Shown here one piece after another: positions 44,600 through 53,708 of a stretch of 64,000 bases of DNA. The notes below the pieces were generated by a model, which was given only the letters and a program-made list of their open reading frames with translations, ran no database searches and was not told the DNA's origin. Location of the stretch: the NCBI GenBank assembly GCA_024637395.1, contig JAGXFG010000027.1, positions 59,711-123,710 on the forward strand, given 5' to 3'. Source of the stretch: Burkholderiaceae bacterium (GTDB lineage Bacteria > Pseudomonadota > Gammaproteobacteria > Burkholderiales > Burkholderiaceae_E). The first letter of the stretch is position 1, and each line of letters starts with the position of its first letter. A program made the position numbers and the translations under genes.

Positions 44600-45687
44600 G
44601 CGCCGCGCAAGTCGCCGCCGTGCGCCGCAGTGCGCTGATCATGGCTGGCGGCACCGGCGGTCACGTCCTGCCCGGACTGGCGGTGGCCGCCGAGCTGGCG
44701 CGGCGCGGCTGGCACGTGGTTTGGCTCGGCAGTCCCGGTTCGATCGAGGCCAGGATGGTGCCGGAGCACGGCTTCGAGATCCGCTGGGTGCGCTTTTCCG
44801 GACTGCGCGGCAAGGGCGCGATGGCGCTCGCGCTGTTGCCGTTCACCTTGTTGCGGGCTTTCTGGCAGAGCCTGCGGGTGCTGCGCGCGGTGCGTCCCGC
44901 GGTGGTCCTGGGAATGGGCGGCTACGTCGCCTTCCCGGGTGCGATGATGTCCGCGCTGCTCGGCCGGCCGCTGGTGATCCACGAGCAGAACTCGGTTGCC
45001 GGCCTGACCAACCGGGTACTCGCCCGGATCGCCGATCGGGTTCTGGCTGCCTTTCCCGGCGTCCTGCCCAATGCGCAGCGCTGCGGCAACCCGGTGCGCA
45101 CCGCGGTGCTCGATATTGATCCGCCGGCGGCGCGCTTCGCCGGTCGCAGCGGGCCGCTCCGGGTGATGGTCGTCGGCGGCAGCCAGGGCGCCGCGGTCCT
45201 CAACGAAGTCGTCCCGCAAGCGCTCGCAATGATCGCCCCAGTGGAGCGGCCCAGTGTCGTGCACCAGTGCGGACGGGGCAATCTGGAACTGGTGCAGGGG
45301 CGCTATCGCGAAGCCGGCGTCGTGGCCGAGGTGATCGAGTTCATCGACGACATCGGCGAGGCCTACGCCGGCGCCGACCTGGTGGTGTGCCGCGCCGGCG
45401 CGATGACCATCGCCGAACTGGCCGTGGTCGGCGTGGCCAGCGTGCTGGTGCCGTTCCCGCATGCCGTCGACGACCATCAGACCGGCAACGCGCGCTTCCT
45501 CGCCGACGCTGGCGCCGCCGTGCTCGTCGCCCAGAGCGAACTGGGGCCGGCGCGGCTCGCGGCGCTCCTGGGTGAGCGCTCGCGCCCGCAGCTCCTGCAG
45601 ATGGCCGAGACGGCCCGCAAGCTGGCGCGCCGCGACGCCACCGATTGTGTTGCCGACGCCTGCGAAGCGGTTGCCAAGGATCAATGA
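44596..45687 (+). CDS. murG: UDP-GlcNAc:lipid I N-acetylglucosamine transferase
   Basis: 363 residues from ATG at 44596 ([16 protein letters not shown]), overlapping the ftsW stop. Membrane-associated glycosyltransferase (GT28) that makes lipid II. Signature loops: [16 protein letters not shown] (G-loop 1), [25 protein letters not shown] (G-loop 2), [32 protein letters not shown] (G-loop 3), and [15 protein letters not shown] with [15 protein letters not shown] for UDP-GlcNAc binding. Length is normal. murC follows after 13 bp. Confidence 0.96.
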   Translation: MSAAQVAAVRRSALIMAGGTGGHVLPGLAVAAELARRGWHVVWLGSPGSIEARMVPEHGFEIRWVRFSGLRGKGAMALALLPFTLLRAFWQSLRVLRAVRPAVVLGMGGYVAFPGAMMSALLGRPLVIHEQNSVAGLTNRVLARIADRVLAAFPGVLPNAQRCGNPVRTAVLDIDPPAARFAGRSGPLRVMVVGGSQGAAVLNEVVPQALAMIAPVERPSVVHQCGRGNLELVQGRYREAGVVAEVIEFIDDIGEAYAGADLVVCRAGAMTIAELAVVGVASVLVPFPHAVDDHQTGNARFLADAGAAVLVAQSELGPARLAALLGERSRPQLLQMAETARKLARRDATDCVADACEAVAKDQ

Positions 45688-45700
45688 CGGTGCCAATGCC

Positions 45701-47092
45701 ATGAAACACAAGGTCAGACACATCCATTTTGTCGGCATCGGCGGCTCGGGCATGAGCGGCATCGCCGAGGTCCTGCTCAATCTCGGCTACCGGGTGAGCG
45801 GCTCCGACATGAGCTCCAACGCCGCGACCCAGCGCCTGGCGGCACTCGGCGCTGGCGTGATGCTGGGCCACGACGCGGCCAACGTGGTGGGCGCCGATTG
45901 CGTGGTCAGTTCGACCGCGGTGCGCGGCGACAACCCCGAAGTGATGGCCGCCCGCGCCCGCCGCATCCCGGTGGTACCGCGCGCGCTGATGCTGGCCGAG
46001 TTGATGAAGCTCAAGCAGGGCATTGCCGTCGCCGGCACCCACGGCAAGACCACCACCACCAGTCTGGTGGCGTCGGTGCTGGCGCAGGGCGGGCTTGACC
46101 CGACCTTCGTCATTGGCGGCCGGCTCAACAGCGCCGGGGCCAATGCCCGGCTGGGCACGGGTGATCTCATCGTGGTCGAGGCCGACGAATCGGACGCTTC
46201 GTTCCTGAACCTGACGCCGATGATCGCCGTGATCACCAACATCGACGCCGATCACATGGAGACCTACGGACACGACTTCGCCCGCCTCAAGCAGGCCTTC
46301 GTCGAGTTCACCCAGCGTTTGCCCTTCTACGGCGTGGCGGTGCTGTGCAGCGACGATCGCAACGTCCGCGAGATCATGCCCTTCATCTCCAAGCCGGTGC
46401 TCACCTACGGGCTCGATGCCGGGGCGCAGTTTCGCGCCTTCGACGTCCGCGCCGATGGCGCCAGGATGCACTTTACCGTGCAGCGCGAGGAAGGCCCGCC
46501 GCTCGAGGTCGAGCTCAACGCCCCGGGCCTGCACAACGTGCGCAACGCGCTGGCCGCGATCGTGGTGGCCGATGAGCTGGGGGTCGACGACGAAGCGATT
46601 CGCACCGCCCTGGCCGAGTTCACCGGAGTTGACCGGCGCTTCCATCGCCACGGCGAGATCGCGCTCCCGGGCGGCGGCAGCTTCACGCTGATTGACGACT
46701 ATGGGCACCATCCGGTCGAGATGGAGGTGACGCTGGCGGCCGCGCGCGGCGCCTTCCCAGGCCGGCGCGTCGTGCTCGCGTTCCAGCCCCATCGCTACAC
46801 CCGCACCCGCGACCTCTTCGAGGATTTCGTGCGGGTGCTCTCCAGCGCGGATATGGTCCTGCTCGCCGAGGTCTACCCGGCCGGCGAGACGCCGATCGTG
46901 GCTGCCGACGGTCGCGCGCTGGCGCGCGCACTGCGCCTGACCGGCAAGCTGGAGCCGATCTTTGTCGAGGACGTCAATGCACTGCCCGAAGCGATCATGG
47001 CAGCCGCCCGCGACGGCGATGTCGTGATCACGATGGGGGCGGGGTCGATGGGCGGGGTTCCAGCCCGGTTGCAGGGAGAGAACAATGACTGA
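45701..47092 (+). CDS. murC: UDP-MurNAc:L-alanine ligase
   Basis: 463 residues from ATG at 45701 ([17 protein letters not shown]). First amino-acid addition to UDP-MurNAc. Motifs: [27 protein letters not shown]-loop [73 protein letters not shown], and [12 protein letters not shown]. The open frame upstream of this ATG runs through murG and is not used. murB is not found between murC and ddl. The 3' end overlaps ddl by 8 bp. Confidence 0.96.
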   Translation: MKHKVRHIHFVGIGGSGMSGIAEVLLNLGYRVSGSDMSSNAATQRLAALGAGVMLGHDAANVVGADCVVSSTAVRGDNPEVMAARARRIPVVPRALMLAELMKLKQGIAVAGTHGKTTTTSLVASVLAQGGLDPTFVIGGRLNSAGANARLGTGDLIVVEADESDASFLNLTPMIAVITNIDADHMETYGHDFARLKQAFVEFTQRLPFYGVAVLCSDDRNVREIMPFISKPVLTYGLDAGAQFRAFDVRADGARMHFTVQREEGPPLEVELNAPGLHNVRNALAAIVVADELGVDDEAIRTALAEFTGVDRRFHRHGEIALPGGGSFTLIDDYGHHPVEMEVTLAAARGAFPGRRVVLAFQPHRYTRTRDLFEDFVRVLSSADMVLLAEVYPAGETPIVAADGRALARALRLTGKLEPIFVEDVNALPEAIMAAARDGDVVITMGAGSMGGVPARLQGENND

Positions 47093-48089
47093 GCCAGCCC
47101 ACGTGAAGCTCGGACCCGCGCCCGGCAATCCGGCCAGTTACGGCCGGGTAGCGGTGCTCATGGGCGGCAGCTCGGCCGAGCGCGAAGTTTCCTTGCGCTC
47201 GGGCTCGATGGTGCTGGCCGCGTTGCAGCGCAAGGGCATCGACGCGGTGGCCTTCGATCCCGCCGAGCGCACCCTTGGTGACCTCGCCGCCGGCGGCTTC
47301 TCCTCCGCATTCCTGGTGCTCCATGGCCGCTACGGCGAGGACGGCACCATCCAGGGTGCGCTCGAACTGCTGCATATTCCCTACACCGGCTCCGGAGTGC
47401 TCTCCTCGGCGACCGCGATCGACAAGATCCGGACCAAGGAAGTCTGGCGCGCCCATGGCCTGGCGACCCCCGCGTGGCGGGTGCTCGAGTCCGGCTTCGC
47501 CGCCGACGAGGTGGTCGCCGAGCTCGGGCTGCCGATTGCCGTCAAGCCAGCGAGCGAGGGCTCGACCCTGGGCTTCACCAAGGTGGTCTCGGCCCCCGGG
47601 CTGATGGCGGCCTGGGAACTCGCCGCCGCCTATGACGACATCGTGCTCGCCGAGGCGTTCGTCAACGGTCGCGAGCTGACGGTCACGGTGCTGGGTTCAG
47701 GCAAGGTCGCGCGGGCCCTGCCGGTGATCGAGATCCGGGCTCCCGAGGGCAACTACGACTACCAGAACAAGTATTTCGGCGACGCCACCAGTTACCTGTG
47801 CCCGGCGCCGCTGCCGCCGGCGCTGACCACCAGCTTGCAGTCGCTGTCGGTGGCGGCCTACCGGGCGATCGGCTGCAGCGGCTGGGGGCGCGTCGACGTG
47901 ATGCTCGACGACTCCGGCCGTCCCTGGCTGCTCGAGGTCAACACCGCGCCGGGCATGACCGACCATTCGCTGGTGCCGATGTCGGCGCGGGCCGCTGGCC
48001 TCGAATACGACGACCTGGTCGAACTGCTGCTCGCCGACGCCTCGCTCAAGATTCGCGGTGCGCGCGACCTGCCCGGAGGGTCGCGATGA
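47085..48089 (+). CDS. ddl: D-alanine:D-alanine ligase
   Basis: 334 residues from ATG at 47085, inside the murC end (a possible later start would trim ~15 residues before [17 protein letters not shown]). ATP-grasp ligase making D-Ala-D-Ala for MurF. Motifs: [80 protein letters not shown] (the Tyr typical of D-Ala-D-Ala rather than D-Ala-D-Lac ligases), and [20 protein letters not shown]. The stop overlaps the ftsQ ATG by 4 bp. Confidence 0.95.
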   Translation: MTEPAHVKLGPAPGNPASYGRVAVLMGGSSAEREVSLRSGSMVLAALQRKGIDAVAFDPAERTLGDLAAGGFSSAFLVLHGRYGEDGTIQGALELLHIPYTGSGVLSSATAIDKIRTKEVWRAHGLATPAWRVLESGFAADEVVAELGLPIAVKPASEGSTLGFTKVVSAPGLMAAWELAAAYDDIVLAEAFVNGRELTVTVLGSGKVARALPVIEIRAPEGNYDYQNKYFGDATSYLCPAPLPPALTTSLQSLSVAAYRAIGCSGWGRVDVMLDDSGRPWLLEVNTAPGMTDHSLVPMSARAAGLEYDDLVELLLADASLKIRGARDLPGGSR

Positions 48090-48889
48090 ATCCGTGGCAC
48101 AACCCGCGCCTGGCCAATGCGTTCGCGCGCATGCTGATCGCCCTGGTGTTGCTGGCGGTGCTCGCCACCGCAGGGTCGTGGACCGCGCGCCGCGCTGTCT
48201 TCGACCTGCGCCTGGTGCGGGTCGAGGCGGCGCGGGGGCACGAGCTGCGCCAGAGTTCGGAGTCGCTGTTGCGCGCGACGATCGCCCAGCGGATTCACGG
48301 CAGTTTCTTCTCGGTCAATCTCGATGACGTGCGCGCGGTGGTCGAAACCGTGCCCTGGGTGCGCGGGGCGCAGGTCCGCCGCGTCTGGCCCAACCGGCTG
48401 GTGGTCGCGATCGAGGAACACCGGCCACTGGCGCTCTGGGAGGACGGGCGACTGGTCAACACCTATGGCGAGTTGTTCAGCGCCAACCTCGACGAGGCCG
48501 AGGAGGACGGGGCGTTGCCGCAGTTTGGCGGCCCGAAGGACTCCGAGGGCACGGTAGTGCGCCGCTACGCCGAGCTGCGCGACCTCGTGGCCCCGCTCGG
48601 TGCGGTCCCGGTCGCGGTCAATCTTTCCGCGCGCCACGCCTGGTCGGCGCAACTCGACGATGGCACCCGACTGATGATCGGGCGCGAGCAGGGTATCGCA
48701 CTTGCCGACCGGATCCGCCGCTGGGTGGCCGCCTATCCCGCGGTCAAGTCCCAACTCAATAGTCGCGCCGAGGTGATCGATCTGCGCTACCCCAATGGTT
48801 TTGCACTGCGTTCACTGAGCGCGCTCGGCGATGCCGCGCCGCTGGCTGACGCATCCGTCAATTCAGCCAGTAACAGGACCGTCGAATGA
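48086..48889 (+). CDS. ftsQ: Cell division protein FtsQ
   Basis: 267 residues from ATG at 48086. Bitopic: cytoplasmic start, one helix (MLIALVLLAVLATAGSW, ~16-32), POTRA domain (FDLRLVRVEAARGHEL to VNLDDVRAVVETVPWVRGA), then the beta domain with VRRVWPNRLVVAIEEHRPLA and LVNTYGELFSAN. FtsQ recruits FtsL and FtsB to the divisome. The call rests on POTRA/FtsQ motifs and on its place between ddl and ftsA. The stop overlaps the ftsA start by 4 bp. Confidence 0.94.
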   Translation: MNPWHNPRLANAFARMLIALVLLAVLATAGSWTARRAVFDLRLVRVEAARGHELRQSSESLLRATIAQRIHGSFFSVNLDDVRAVVETVPWVRGAQVRRVWPNRLVVAIEEHRPLALWEDGRLVNTYGELFSANLDEAEEDGALPQFGGPKDSEGTVVRRYAELRDLVAPLGAVPVAVNLSARHAWSAQLDDGTRLMIGREQGIALADRIRRWVAAYPAVKSQLNSRAEVIDLRYPNGFALRSLSALGDAAPLADASVNSASNRTVE

Positions 48890-50118
48890 CCCGAGAAAGC
48901 AAGGACCTGATCGTCGGACTCGACATCGGCACCTCGAAGGTGGTCGCAATTCTTGCCGAGATTCTCGGCAATGGCCACTTCGAGATCGTCGGGCTCGGGC
49001 AGAGCGAGTCACGGGGCCTCAAGAAGGGCGTGGTGGTCAACATCGAGGGCACGGTCAACTCGATCCAGCGCGCCCTCGAGGAGGCCGAGCTGATGGCCGA
49101 CTGCAAGATCCACACCGTTTTCACCGGGATCGCCGGCAGCCACATCCGCAGCTTCAACTCGAGCGGTATGGTCGCGATCAAGGACAAGGAAGTCACCGAG
49201 GCCGACGTCGCACGGGTGATCGAGACCGCCAAGGCCGTGAACATCCCGACCGACCAGCAGGTGCTCCACGTGCTGCCGCAGGAATTCATCGTCGACGGCC
49301 AGGAGGACATTCGCGAGCCGATCGGCATGAGCGGCGTGCGTCTCGAGGTCAAGGTGCACATCGTCACCGGCGCGGTGTCGGCGGCGCAGAACATCGTCAA
49401 GTGCGTGCGCCGTTGCGGGCTCGAAGTCCAGGACCTGGTGCTGCAGCCGCTCGCTTCGAGCAACGCGGTGCTCACCGAAGACGAGAAGGAACTGGGCGTG
49501 GCGCTGGTCGACGTCGGCGGCGGCACCACCGACATCGCCATCTTCACCGGGGGCGCGATCCGCCACACCGCCGTGATCCCGATCGCCGGCGACCAGATCA
49601 CCAGCGACATCGCGATGGCGCTGCGCACGCCGACCGCCGAAGCCGAGGAAATCAAGACCCGCTTTGGCATGGCGAAGCAGGCGCTGGCCGATCCGTCGGA
49701 CAAGCTCGAAGTCCCGGGGCTGGGCGATCGCTCGCCGCGGATGATGTCGCGCCAGGCACTCGCTGCCGTCATCGAGCCACGGGTCGAGGAACTCTTCTCG
49801 ATGGTCTACCAGGTGATCCGCGAATCGGGCTACGAAGACCTGATCTCGTCGGGACTGGTGCTCACGGGCGGCACCGCGTTGCTGCCGGGCACCGTCGAAC
49901 TGGCCGAAGACATCTTTCTCAAGCCGGTCCGCATCGGGCTGCCCAGCTATTCGGGGGCGCTGGCCGACGTCGTGCGTTCGCCGCGCTACGCGACCGCGGT
50001 CGGGTTGCTCGAGGAGGCACGAACCCAGCATCTGCGCGGCCGGCGGGTCGCCGAGCAGTCCGGGTCACTGAGGGAAAACGTACGCAGGTTCAAGGAGTGG
50101 TTCTTGGGAAATTTTTAG
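48886..50118 (+). CDS. ftsA: Cell division protein FtsA
   Basis: 410 residues. Actin-like ATPase that tethers FtsZ to the membrane. ASKHA motifs: VGLDIGTSKVVAILAE (phosphate 1), LVDVGGGTTDIAIFTGG (phosphate 2), LVLTGGTALLPG (adenosine). The 1C subdomain inserted after the first strand includes VFTGIAGSHIRSFNSSGMV. The C-terminal amphipathic membrane-targeting helix is VRRFKEWFLGNF. Overlaps ftsQ by 4 bp; a 109-bp spacer with a hairpin separates it from ftsZ. Confidence 0.96.
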   Translation: MTRESKDLIVGLDIGTSKVVAILAEILGNGHFEIVGLGQSESRGLKKGVVVNIEGTVNSIQRALEEAELMADCKIHTVFTGIAGSHIRSFNSSGMVAIKDKEVTEADVARVIETAKAVNIPTDQQVLHVLPQEFIVDGQEDIREPIGMSGVRLEVKVHIVTGAVSAAQNIVKCVRRCGLEVQDLVLQPLASSNAVLTEDEKELGVALVDVGGGTTDIAIFTGGAIRHTAVIPIAGDQITSDIAMALRTPTAEAEEIKTRFGMAKQALADPSDKLEVPGLGDRSPRMMSRQALAAVIEPRVEELFSMVYQVIRESGYEDLISSGLVLTGGTALLPGTVELAEDIFLKPVRIGLPSYSGALADVVRSPRYATAVGLLEEARTQHLRGRRVAEQSGSLRENVRRFKEWFLGNF

Positions 50119-50161
50119 TCCGGCGTGACAGCAATTGCCGGTTTGTAACGGAGGGGGCGAG

Positions 50162-50195
50162 GGGAGAGGTGCAGCGCCAGAGCCCAGCTTCTCCC
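50162..50195 (+). other. Hairpin in the ftsA-ftsZ spacer
   Basis: GGGAGA (50162-50167) pairs with TCTCCC (50190-50195), followed by a pyrimidine-rich tract and the AGGAGG site of ftsZ. It may tune ftsZ translation or mRNA processing so that FtsZ exceeds FtsA; no promoter is evident here. Confidence 0.3.
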
Positions 50196-50227
50196 GTCTC
50201 TCTTTCCAGCATTCAGGAGGCAACACC

Positions 50228-51409
50228 ATGAGTTTCGAACTGATTGAAAACGAAGTCGAAGGCGCAATCATCAAGGTTATCGGAATCGGCGGGGCGGGCG
50301 GTAACGCGGTCAACCACATGATCAGTCGCGGGGTCGTCGGGGTCGACTTCCTGGCGATGAATACCGACCGCCAGGCGCTGCGCCGGTCGATGTCCGAGCA
50401 GGTGCTGCAGCTCGGTGGCAGCGGCCTGGGGGCCGGGGCGCGACCCGAGATGGGTCGGGCCGCGGCCGAGGCGATGCGCGACGAAATCCGCGCCGAGCTC
50501 GAGGGCGCGCACATGGTGTTCCTGACCGCCGGCATGGGCAAGGGCACCGGCACCGGGGCGTCCCCGGTGGTGGCCGAGATCGCCCGCGAGCTCGGCATCC
50601 TGACCGTCGGGGTGGTCACCAAGCCCTTCGAGTTCGAGGGCGTGCGCAAGATGCGCATCGCCGAGGAGGGCATCGAAGAACTGGTCGGGCTGGTTGACTC
50701 GCTGATCATCGTGCTCAACCAGAAGCTCTTCGAAGTCATGGACGAGGACGCCAGCCTCGAGGATGCCTTCAAGCGGGCCGACAATGTCCTGCACAACGCC
50801 GTCGCCGGCATCGCCGAGATCATCAACGTCCCGGGCCTGGTCAACGTCGACTTCGCCGACGTCAAAACCGTGATGGGCGAACAGGGCAAGGCGATGATGG
50901 GAATCGGCGAAGCCTCCGGGCTCGACCGCGCCCGTCTGGCAGCCGAGCAGGCCGTAGCCTCGCCGTTGCTCGATGGCGTCGACCTCTCGGGCGCACGCGG
51001 GGTGATCGTCAACATCACCGCCACCCGCAGCCTCAAGTTGAAGGAGACCAACGAGGTCATCAACACCATCAAGGAGTTCTGCGCCGACGACGCGACCATC
51101 ATCCACGGCACGGTGTTCGACGAGGACATGAACGACTCGCTGCGGGTCACGGTCGTGGCCACCGGGATCGGCAAGCGCAGCGCCAAGCCGGTGCTGGTCC
51201 CGCAGACGCGGCTGCGCACCGGCACCGATGGTGGCCCGGTGCAGCAGGAGCCGGCCGCTGCGGTGGCCAATGCCAACTACGAGGGCTTTGACCAACCGGC
51301 GGTGTGGCGCAATCCGCGTGGCTCGGCGGCGGCCCAGGTCCAGGCTTTGGAGGAGAGCGGCGTCGAGCGCTTCGACATTCCCGCTTTCCTGCGCAAGCAG
51401 GCCGACTGA
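50228..51409 (+). CDS. ftsZ: Cell division GTPase FtsZ
   Basis: 393 residues from ATG at 50228 (MSFELIENEVEGAIIKVIGI), with AGGAGG nine bases upstream. Tubulin homologue that forms the Z ring. The N-terminal GIGGAGGNAVNHM, the FLAMNTDRQAL strand, the signature loop, GVVTKPFEFEG, NVDFADVKTVM and the T7 region are in order. The signature normally read GMGGGTGTGA is GMGKGTGTGA here: one glycine of the nucleotide-binding loop is lysine. The C-terminal linker is only ~60 residues and ends in the conserved FtsA/ZipA-binding peptide FDIPAFLRKQAD. Preceded by ftsA and followed by a peroxiredoxin gene. Confidence 0.96.
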   Translation: MSFELIENEVEGAIIKVIGIGGAGGNAVNHMISRGVVGVDFLAMNTDRQALRRSMSEQVLQLGGSGLGAGARPEMGRAAAEAMRDEIRAELEGAHMVFLTAGMGKGTGTGASPVVAEIARELGILTVGVVTKPFEFEGVRKMRIAEEGIEELVGLVDSLIIVLNQKLFEVMDEDASLEDAFKRADNVLHNAVAGIAEIINVPGLVNVDFADVKTVMGEQGKAMMGIGEASGLDRARLAAEQAVASPLLDGVDLSGARGVIVNITATRSLKLKETNEVINTIKEFCADDATIIHGTVFDEDMNDSLRVTVVATGIGKRSAKPVLVPQTRLRTGTDGGPVQQEPAAAVANANYEGFDQPAVWRNPRGSAAAQVQALEESGVERFDIPAFLRKQAD

Positions 51410-51500
51410 GGGGCGCATGGGCGGCATCCCCGGTCAGCACGACGGGTTTTCGCCCGCGCCCTAGAATGGGTGCTTGTGCTCACGTAACCAGGAGAACGCA

Positions 51501-52007
51501 ATGACGATCAAGGTGGGCGACCGGCTGCCCGATGCCAAGCTGTTCGAATTTCACGAGACCGAGGAAGGGGGCTGCTCGGTCGGGCCTAACGCCTACCAGG
51601 TCGCAGACCTGGTCAAGGGCCGCAAGATCGTCATTTTCGGGCTCCCGGGCGCGTTCACGCCGACCTGCTCGGCACGGCACGTCCCCGGTTACGTCGAACA
51701 CTACGACGCGCTGCGCGAGCGCGGAGTCGACGAGATCTGGTGCGTTTCGGTCAACGACGCCTGGGTGATGGAGGCCTGGGCCAGGGACCAGCACACCGCG
51801 GACAAGGTCCGGATGATGGGTGACGGCAACCTGGAATTTACCCGGGCCATCGGGCTCGATGCCGACATGTCACGAGTCGGATACGGATTTCGGTCGCGCC
51901 GCTATTCGATGTTCGTCGATGACGGCGTCGTCAAGCTGCTCAACATCGAGCCCGGCGCCAAATTCGAGGTGTCCGGCGCCGATACGATCCTGGCACAGCT
52001 GAGTTGA
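51501..52007 (+). CDS. Peroxiredoxin, Prx5/AhpE-hybrid type
   Basis: 168 residues from ATG at 51501, with AGGAG seven bases upstream. Thiol peroxidase: the peroxidatic Cys56 lies in PGAFTPTCSARHVPGY, the Prx5 signature, with Thr and the downstream Arg of the active site; LPDAKLFEFHE and GLDADMSRVGYGFRSRRYSM are the other typical segments. Cys25 (GGCSVG) and a Cys in EIWCVSVND are further cysteines; the resolving residue is uncertain. It removes H2O2 or alkyl peroxides using glutathione or thioredoxin. A TAGAAT (51462-51467) could be its own -10. The insertion of this gene between ftsZ and lpxC is common in betaproteobacteria. Confidence 0.92.
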   Translation: MTIKVGDRLPDAKLFEFHETEEGGCSVGPNAYQVADLVKGRKIVIFGLPGAFTPTCSARHVPGYVEHYDALRERGVDEIWCVSVNDAWVMEAWARDQHTADKVRMMGDGNLEFTRAIGLDADMSRVGYGFRSRRYSMFVDDGVVKLLNIEPGAKFEVSGADTILAQLS

Positions 52008-52033
52008 ACGTCTTCCCCGCGGAAGACTGAGCG

Positions 52034-52963
52034 ATGCTGCGCCAGCGCACGATCAAGGAACAGGTGCGCACCACTGGCGTGGGGCTGCATTCCGGTCGTC
52101 GCGTCGAGCTGACCCTGCGACCCGCCCCGGCCAACACCGGGGTGGTGTTCCGCCGCACCGACCTCGTTCCGCCGGTGGAGATTCGTGCCGCCGCCGATCG
52201 CGTCACCGATACCAGGATGGCCTCGACGCTGAGCGCCGGGCAGGGCGCCCACGATCCGGTAGCACAGGTGGCGACGGTCGAGCACCTGATGGCGGCGCTT
52301 GCCGGACTCGGAATCGACAACGTCTACGTCGATGTCACCGCGGCCGAGATCCCGATTCTCGACGGATCGGCCGGCTCGTTCGTGTTCCTGATCCAGTCCG
52401 CCGGGGTACTCGAGCAGGGTGAGTCCAAGCGTTTCATCGCCGTGCGCAAGACCGTCGAGGTCAGCGAGGGCGACAAATGGGCACGGCTCGAGCCCCACTT
52501 CGGCTTCCGGGCACGGTTCTCGATCGCCTTCGCCCATCCGGCGATCGACGCTACCGAGCAGCAGGTCGAGGTGGACTTCGCCACCTCGTCGTTCATCAAC
52601 GATGTGGCGCGTGCCCGCACCTTTGGTTTCGTGCAGGACGTCGAGGCCCTGCGGGCCAGCGGGCTGGCCCAGGGCGGCAGTCTCGGCAACGCCATCGTGA
52701 TGGACGAATACCGGATCCTCAATGCCGAGGGACTGCGCTCGACCGACGAGTTCGTCAAGCACAAGATGCTCGACGCGATCGGCGACCTCTACCTGGCCGG
52801 TCACCCGCTGCTGGCCTCCTATACCGCCCACAAGTCCGGGCATGCGCTCAACAATGCGCTGCTGCGCGCCCTGTTCGCCGATCCCGCCAACTACGAGCTG
52901 GTGAGCTTCGGCGACCGCAAGAACGCGCCGCGGCTCTTTGCCAGCGACTGGAACGCTTCATGA
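52034..52963 (+). CDS. lpxC: UDP-3-O-acyl-N-acetylglucosamine deacetylase
   Basis: 309 residues. Zinc-dependent first committed step of lipid A synthesis. Motifs: [17 protein letters not shown] at the start, [17 protein letters not shown] (zinc His), [35 protein letters not shown], and the second zinc site with [29 protein letters not shown] is the linking strand. Normal length. It follows the peroxiredoxin by 26 bp and shows the organism makes lipopolysaccharide. Confidence 0.96.
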   Translation: MLRQRTIKEQVRTTGVGLHSGRRVELTLRPAPANTGVVFRRTDLVPPVEIRAAADRVTDTRMASTLSAGQGAHDPVAQVATVEHLMAALAGLGIDNVYVDVTAAEIPILDGSAGSFVFLIQSAGVLEQGESKRFIAVRKTVEVSEGDKWARLEPHFGFRARFSIAFAHPAIDATEQQVEVDFATSSFINDVARARTFGFVQDVEALRASGLAQGGSLGNAIVMDEYRILNAEGLRSTDEFVKHKMLDAIGDLYLAGHPLLASYTAHKSGHALNNALLRALFADPANYELVSFGDRKNAPRLFASDWNAS

Positions 52964-53000
52964 GACTCCGGTCCCAGGAGTTGTCCCACCGGTTGGCGCC

Positions 53001-53183
53001 ATGATCATCTTTCTGCGCATCATCTTTGCGCTCGGCCTCGGGGTCGCGCTGTGGTGCGGCATCGCCTATCTCGCGAGCGGCGAGCGGCGCTACCTGCAGC
53101 TCGCCATGCGCACCCTGCTGGGGACCTGCCTGCTGGGCCTGTTGTTCTTTGCCGGGCTGATCGCCGAGCGCCTGCTCTCTTAG
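53001..53183 (+). CDS. Small two-helix membrane protein
   Basis: 60 residues from ATG at 53001; an in-frame ATG 21 codons earlier lies inside lpxC. Two hydrophobic segments, MIIFLRIIFALGLGVALWCG and LLGTCLLGLLFFAGLIAERL, flank a basic loop (SGERRYLQLAMR). Small hypothetical proteins at this site between lpxC and the dciA-like gene are seen in related genomes as I recall, but I cannot name a function. The GC-rich codon use matches its neighbours, supporting a real gene. Confidence 0.55.
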   Translation: MIIFLRIIFALGLGVALWCGIAYLASGERRYLQLAMRTLLGTCLLGLLFFAGLIAERLLS

Positions 53184-53197
53184 CCGGCCGTCACCGG

Positions 53198-53653
53198 CTA
53201 CGACCGCCCCCGTCGCTGCCTCTTCACCAGCCGCACCAGCGCGCGCTGCAGTGGCGTGGCGGTCCGCCGACCGGCGGCCGTCGCCGCCCCCAGTTCCGCG
53301 AAGGCCGCCAGTGCGCGCTCCGGAATCGGTGCGCGCGGGGCAATGGGGGGCAGGCGCGTCCGGCTCGTGCGTTGCGGTCGGAATCGGATTCGATTAACCT
53401 TGGCCGTAGTTTCCTGGACCGCCGCCAACAGTGTCGGCTCGAGTTGACGGCATTTGGCCGCGGCAGCTGCCGAGCGAGTCGCCGCGATCAGGGTTTCACC
53501 CTGGATTGCGACCACTGCCAGCCCCAGTTCCGGTGCGGCCTTGCGCAGGGCGGCCTCGATTCGCAGCAGGGTGTCGATCTGCGCCGCCGCGTTGCGATAG
53601 GCCGGCTCGGCACTGAGCCAGTCCAGGACTTGTTTGGGAACACTTGCTTGCAT
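53198..53653 (-). CDS. DciA-type helicase-loading protein (DUF721)
   Basis: 151 residues from ATG at 53653 (MQASVPKQVLDWLS); longer in-frame starts enter the divergent gene. The DUF721 domain spans ~20-105: LLRIEAALRKAAPELGLAVVAI, GETLIAATRSAAAAAKCRQL and EPTLLAAVQETTAKVNRIRF, giving the helix-strand pattern seen in DciA. A basic C-terminal tail (RALVRLVKRQRRGRS) follows. DciA loads or assists the replicative helicase DnaB in bacteria without DnaC. It is the only gene on the minus strand inside the dcw-secA block. The DUF721 family includes proteins of uncertain role, so DciA is a probable rather than proven name. Confidence 0.75.
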   Translation of the reverse strand: MQASVPKQVLDWLSAEPAYRNAAAQIDTLLRIEAALRKAAPELGLAVVAIQGETLIAATRSAAAAAKCRQLEPTLLAAVQETTAKVNRIRFRPQRTSRTRLPPIAPRAPIPERALAAFAELGAATAAGRRTATPLQRALVRLVKRQRRGRS

Positions 53654-53708
53654 TGGTGGTGTATTTCTCCTGCCAGCGCAACGATAGCAGAGCGGGAGTG
53701 CTTGCGGT

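Noticed and set aside
45701..48089. Loss of murB from the dcw cluster as an unusual event
   Set aside because: murC followed directly by ddl with murB elsewhere is, as I recall, the usual betaproteobacterial arrangement, so it is not treated as a finding.
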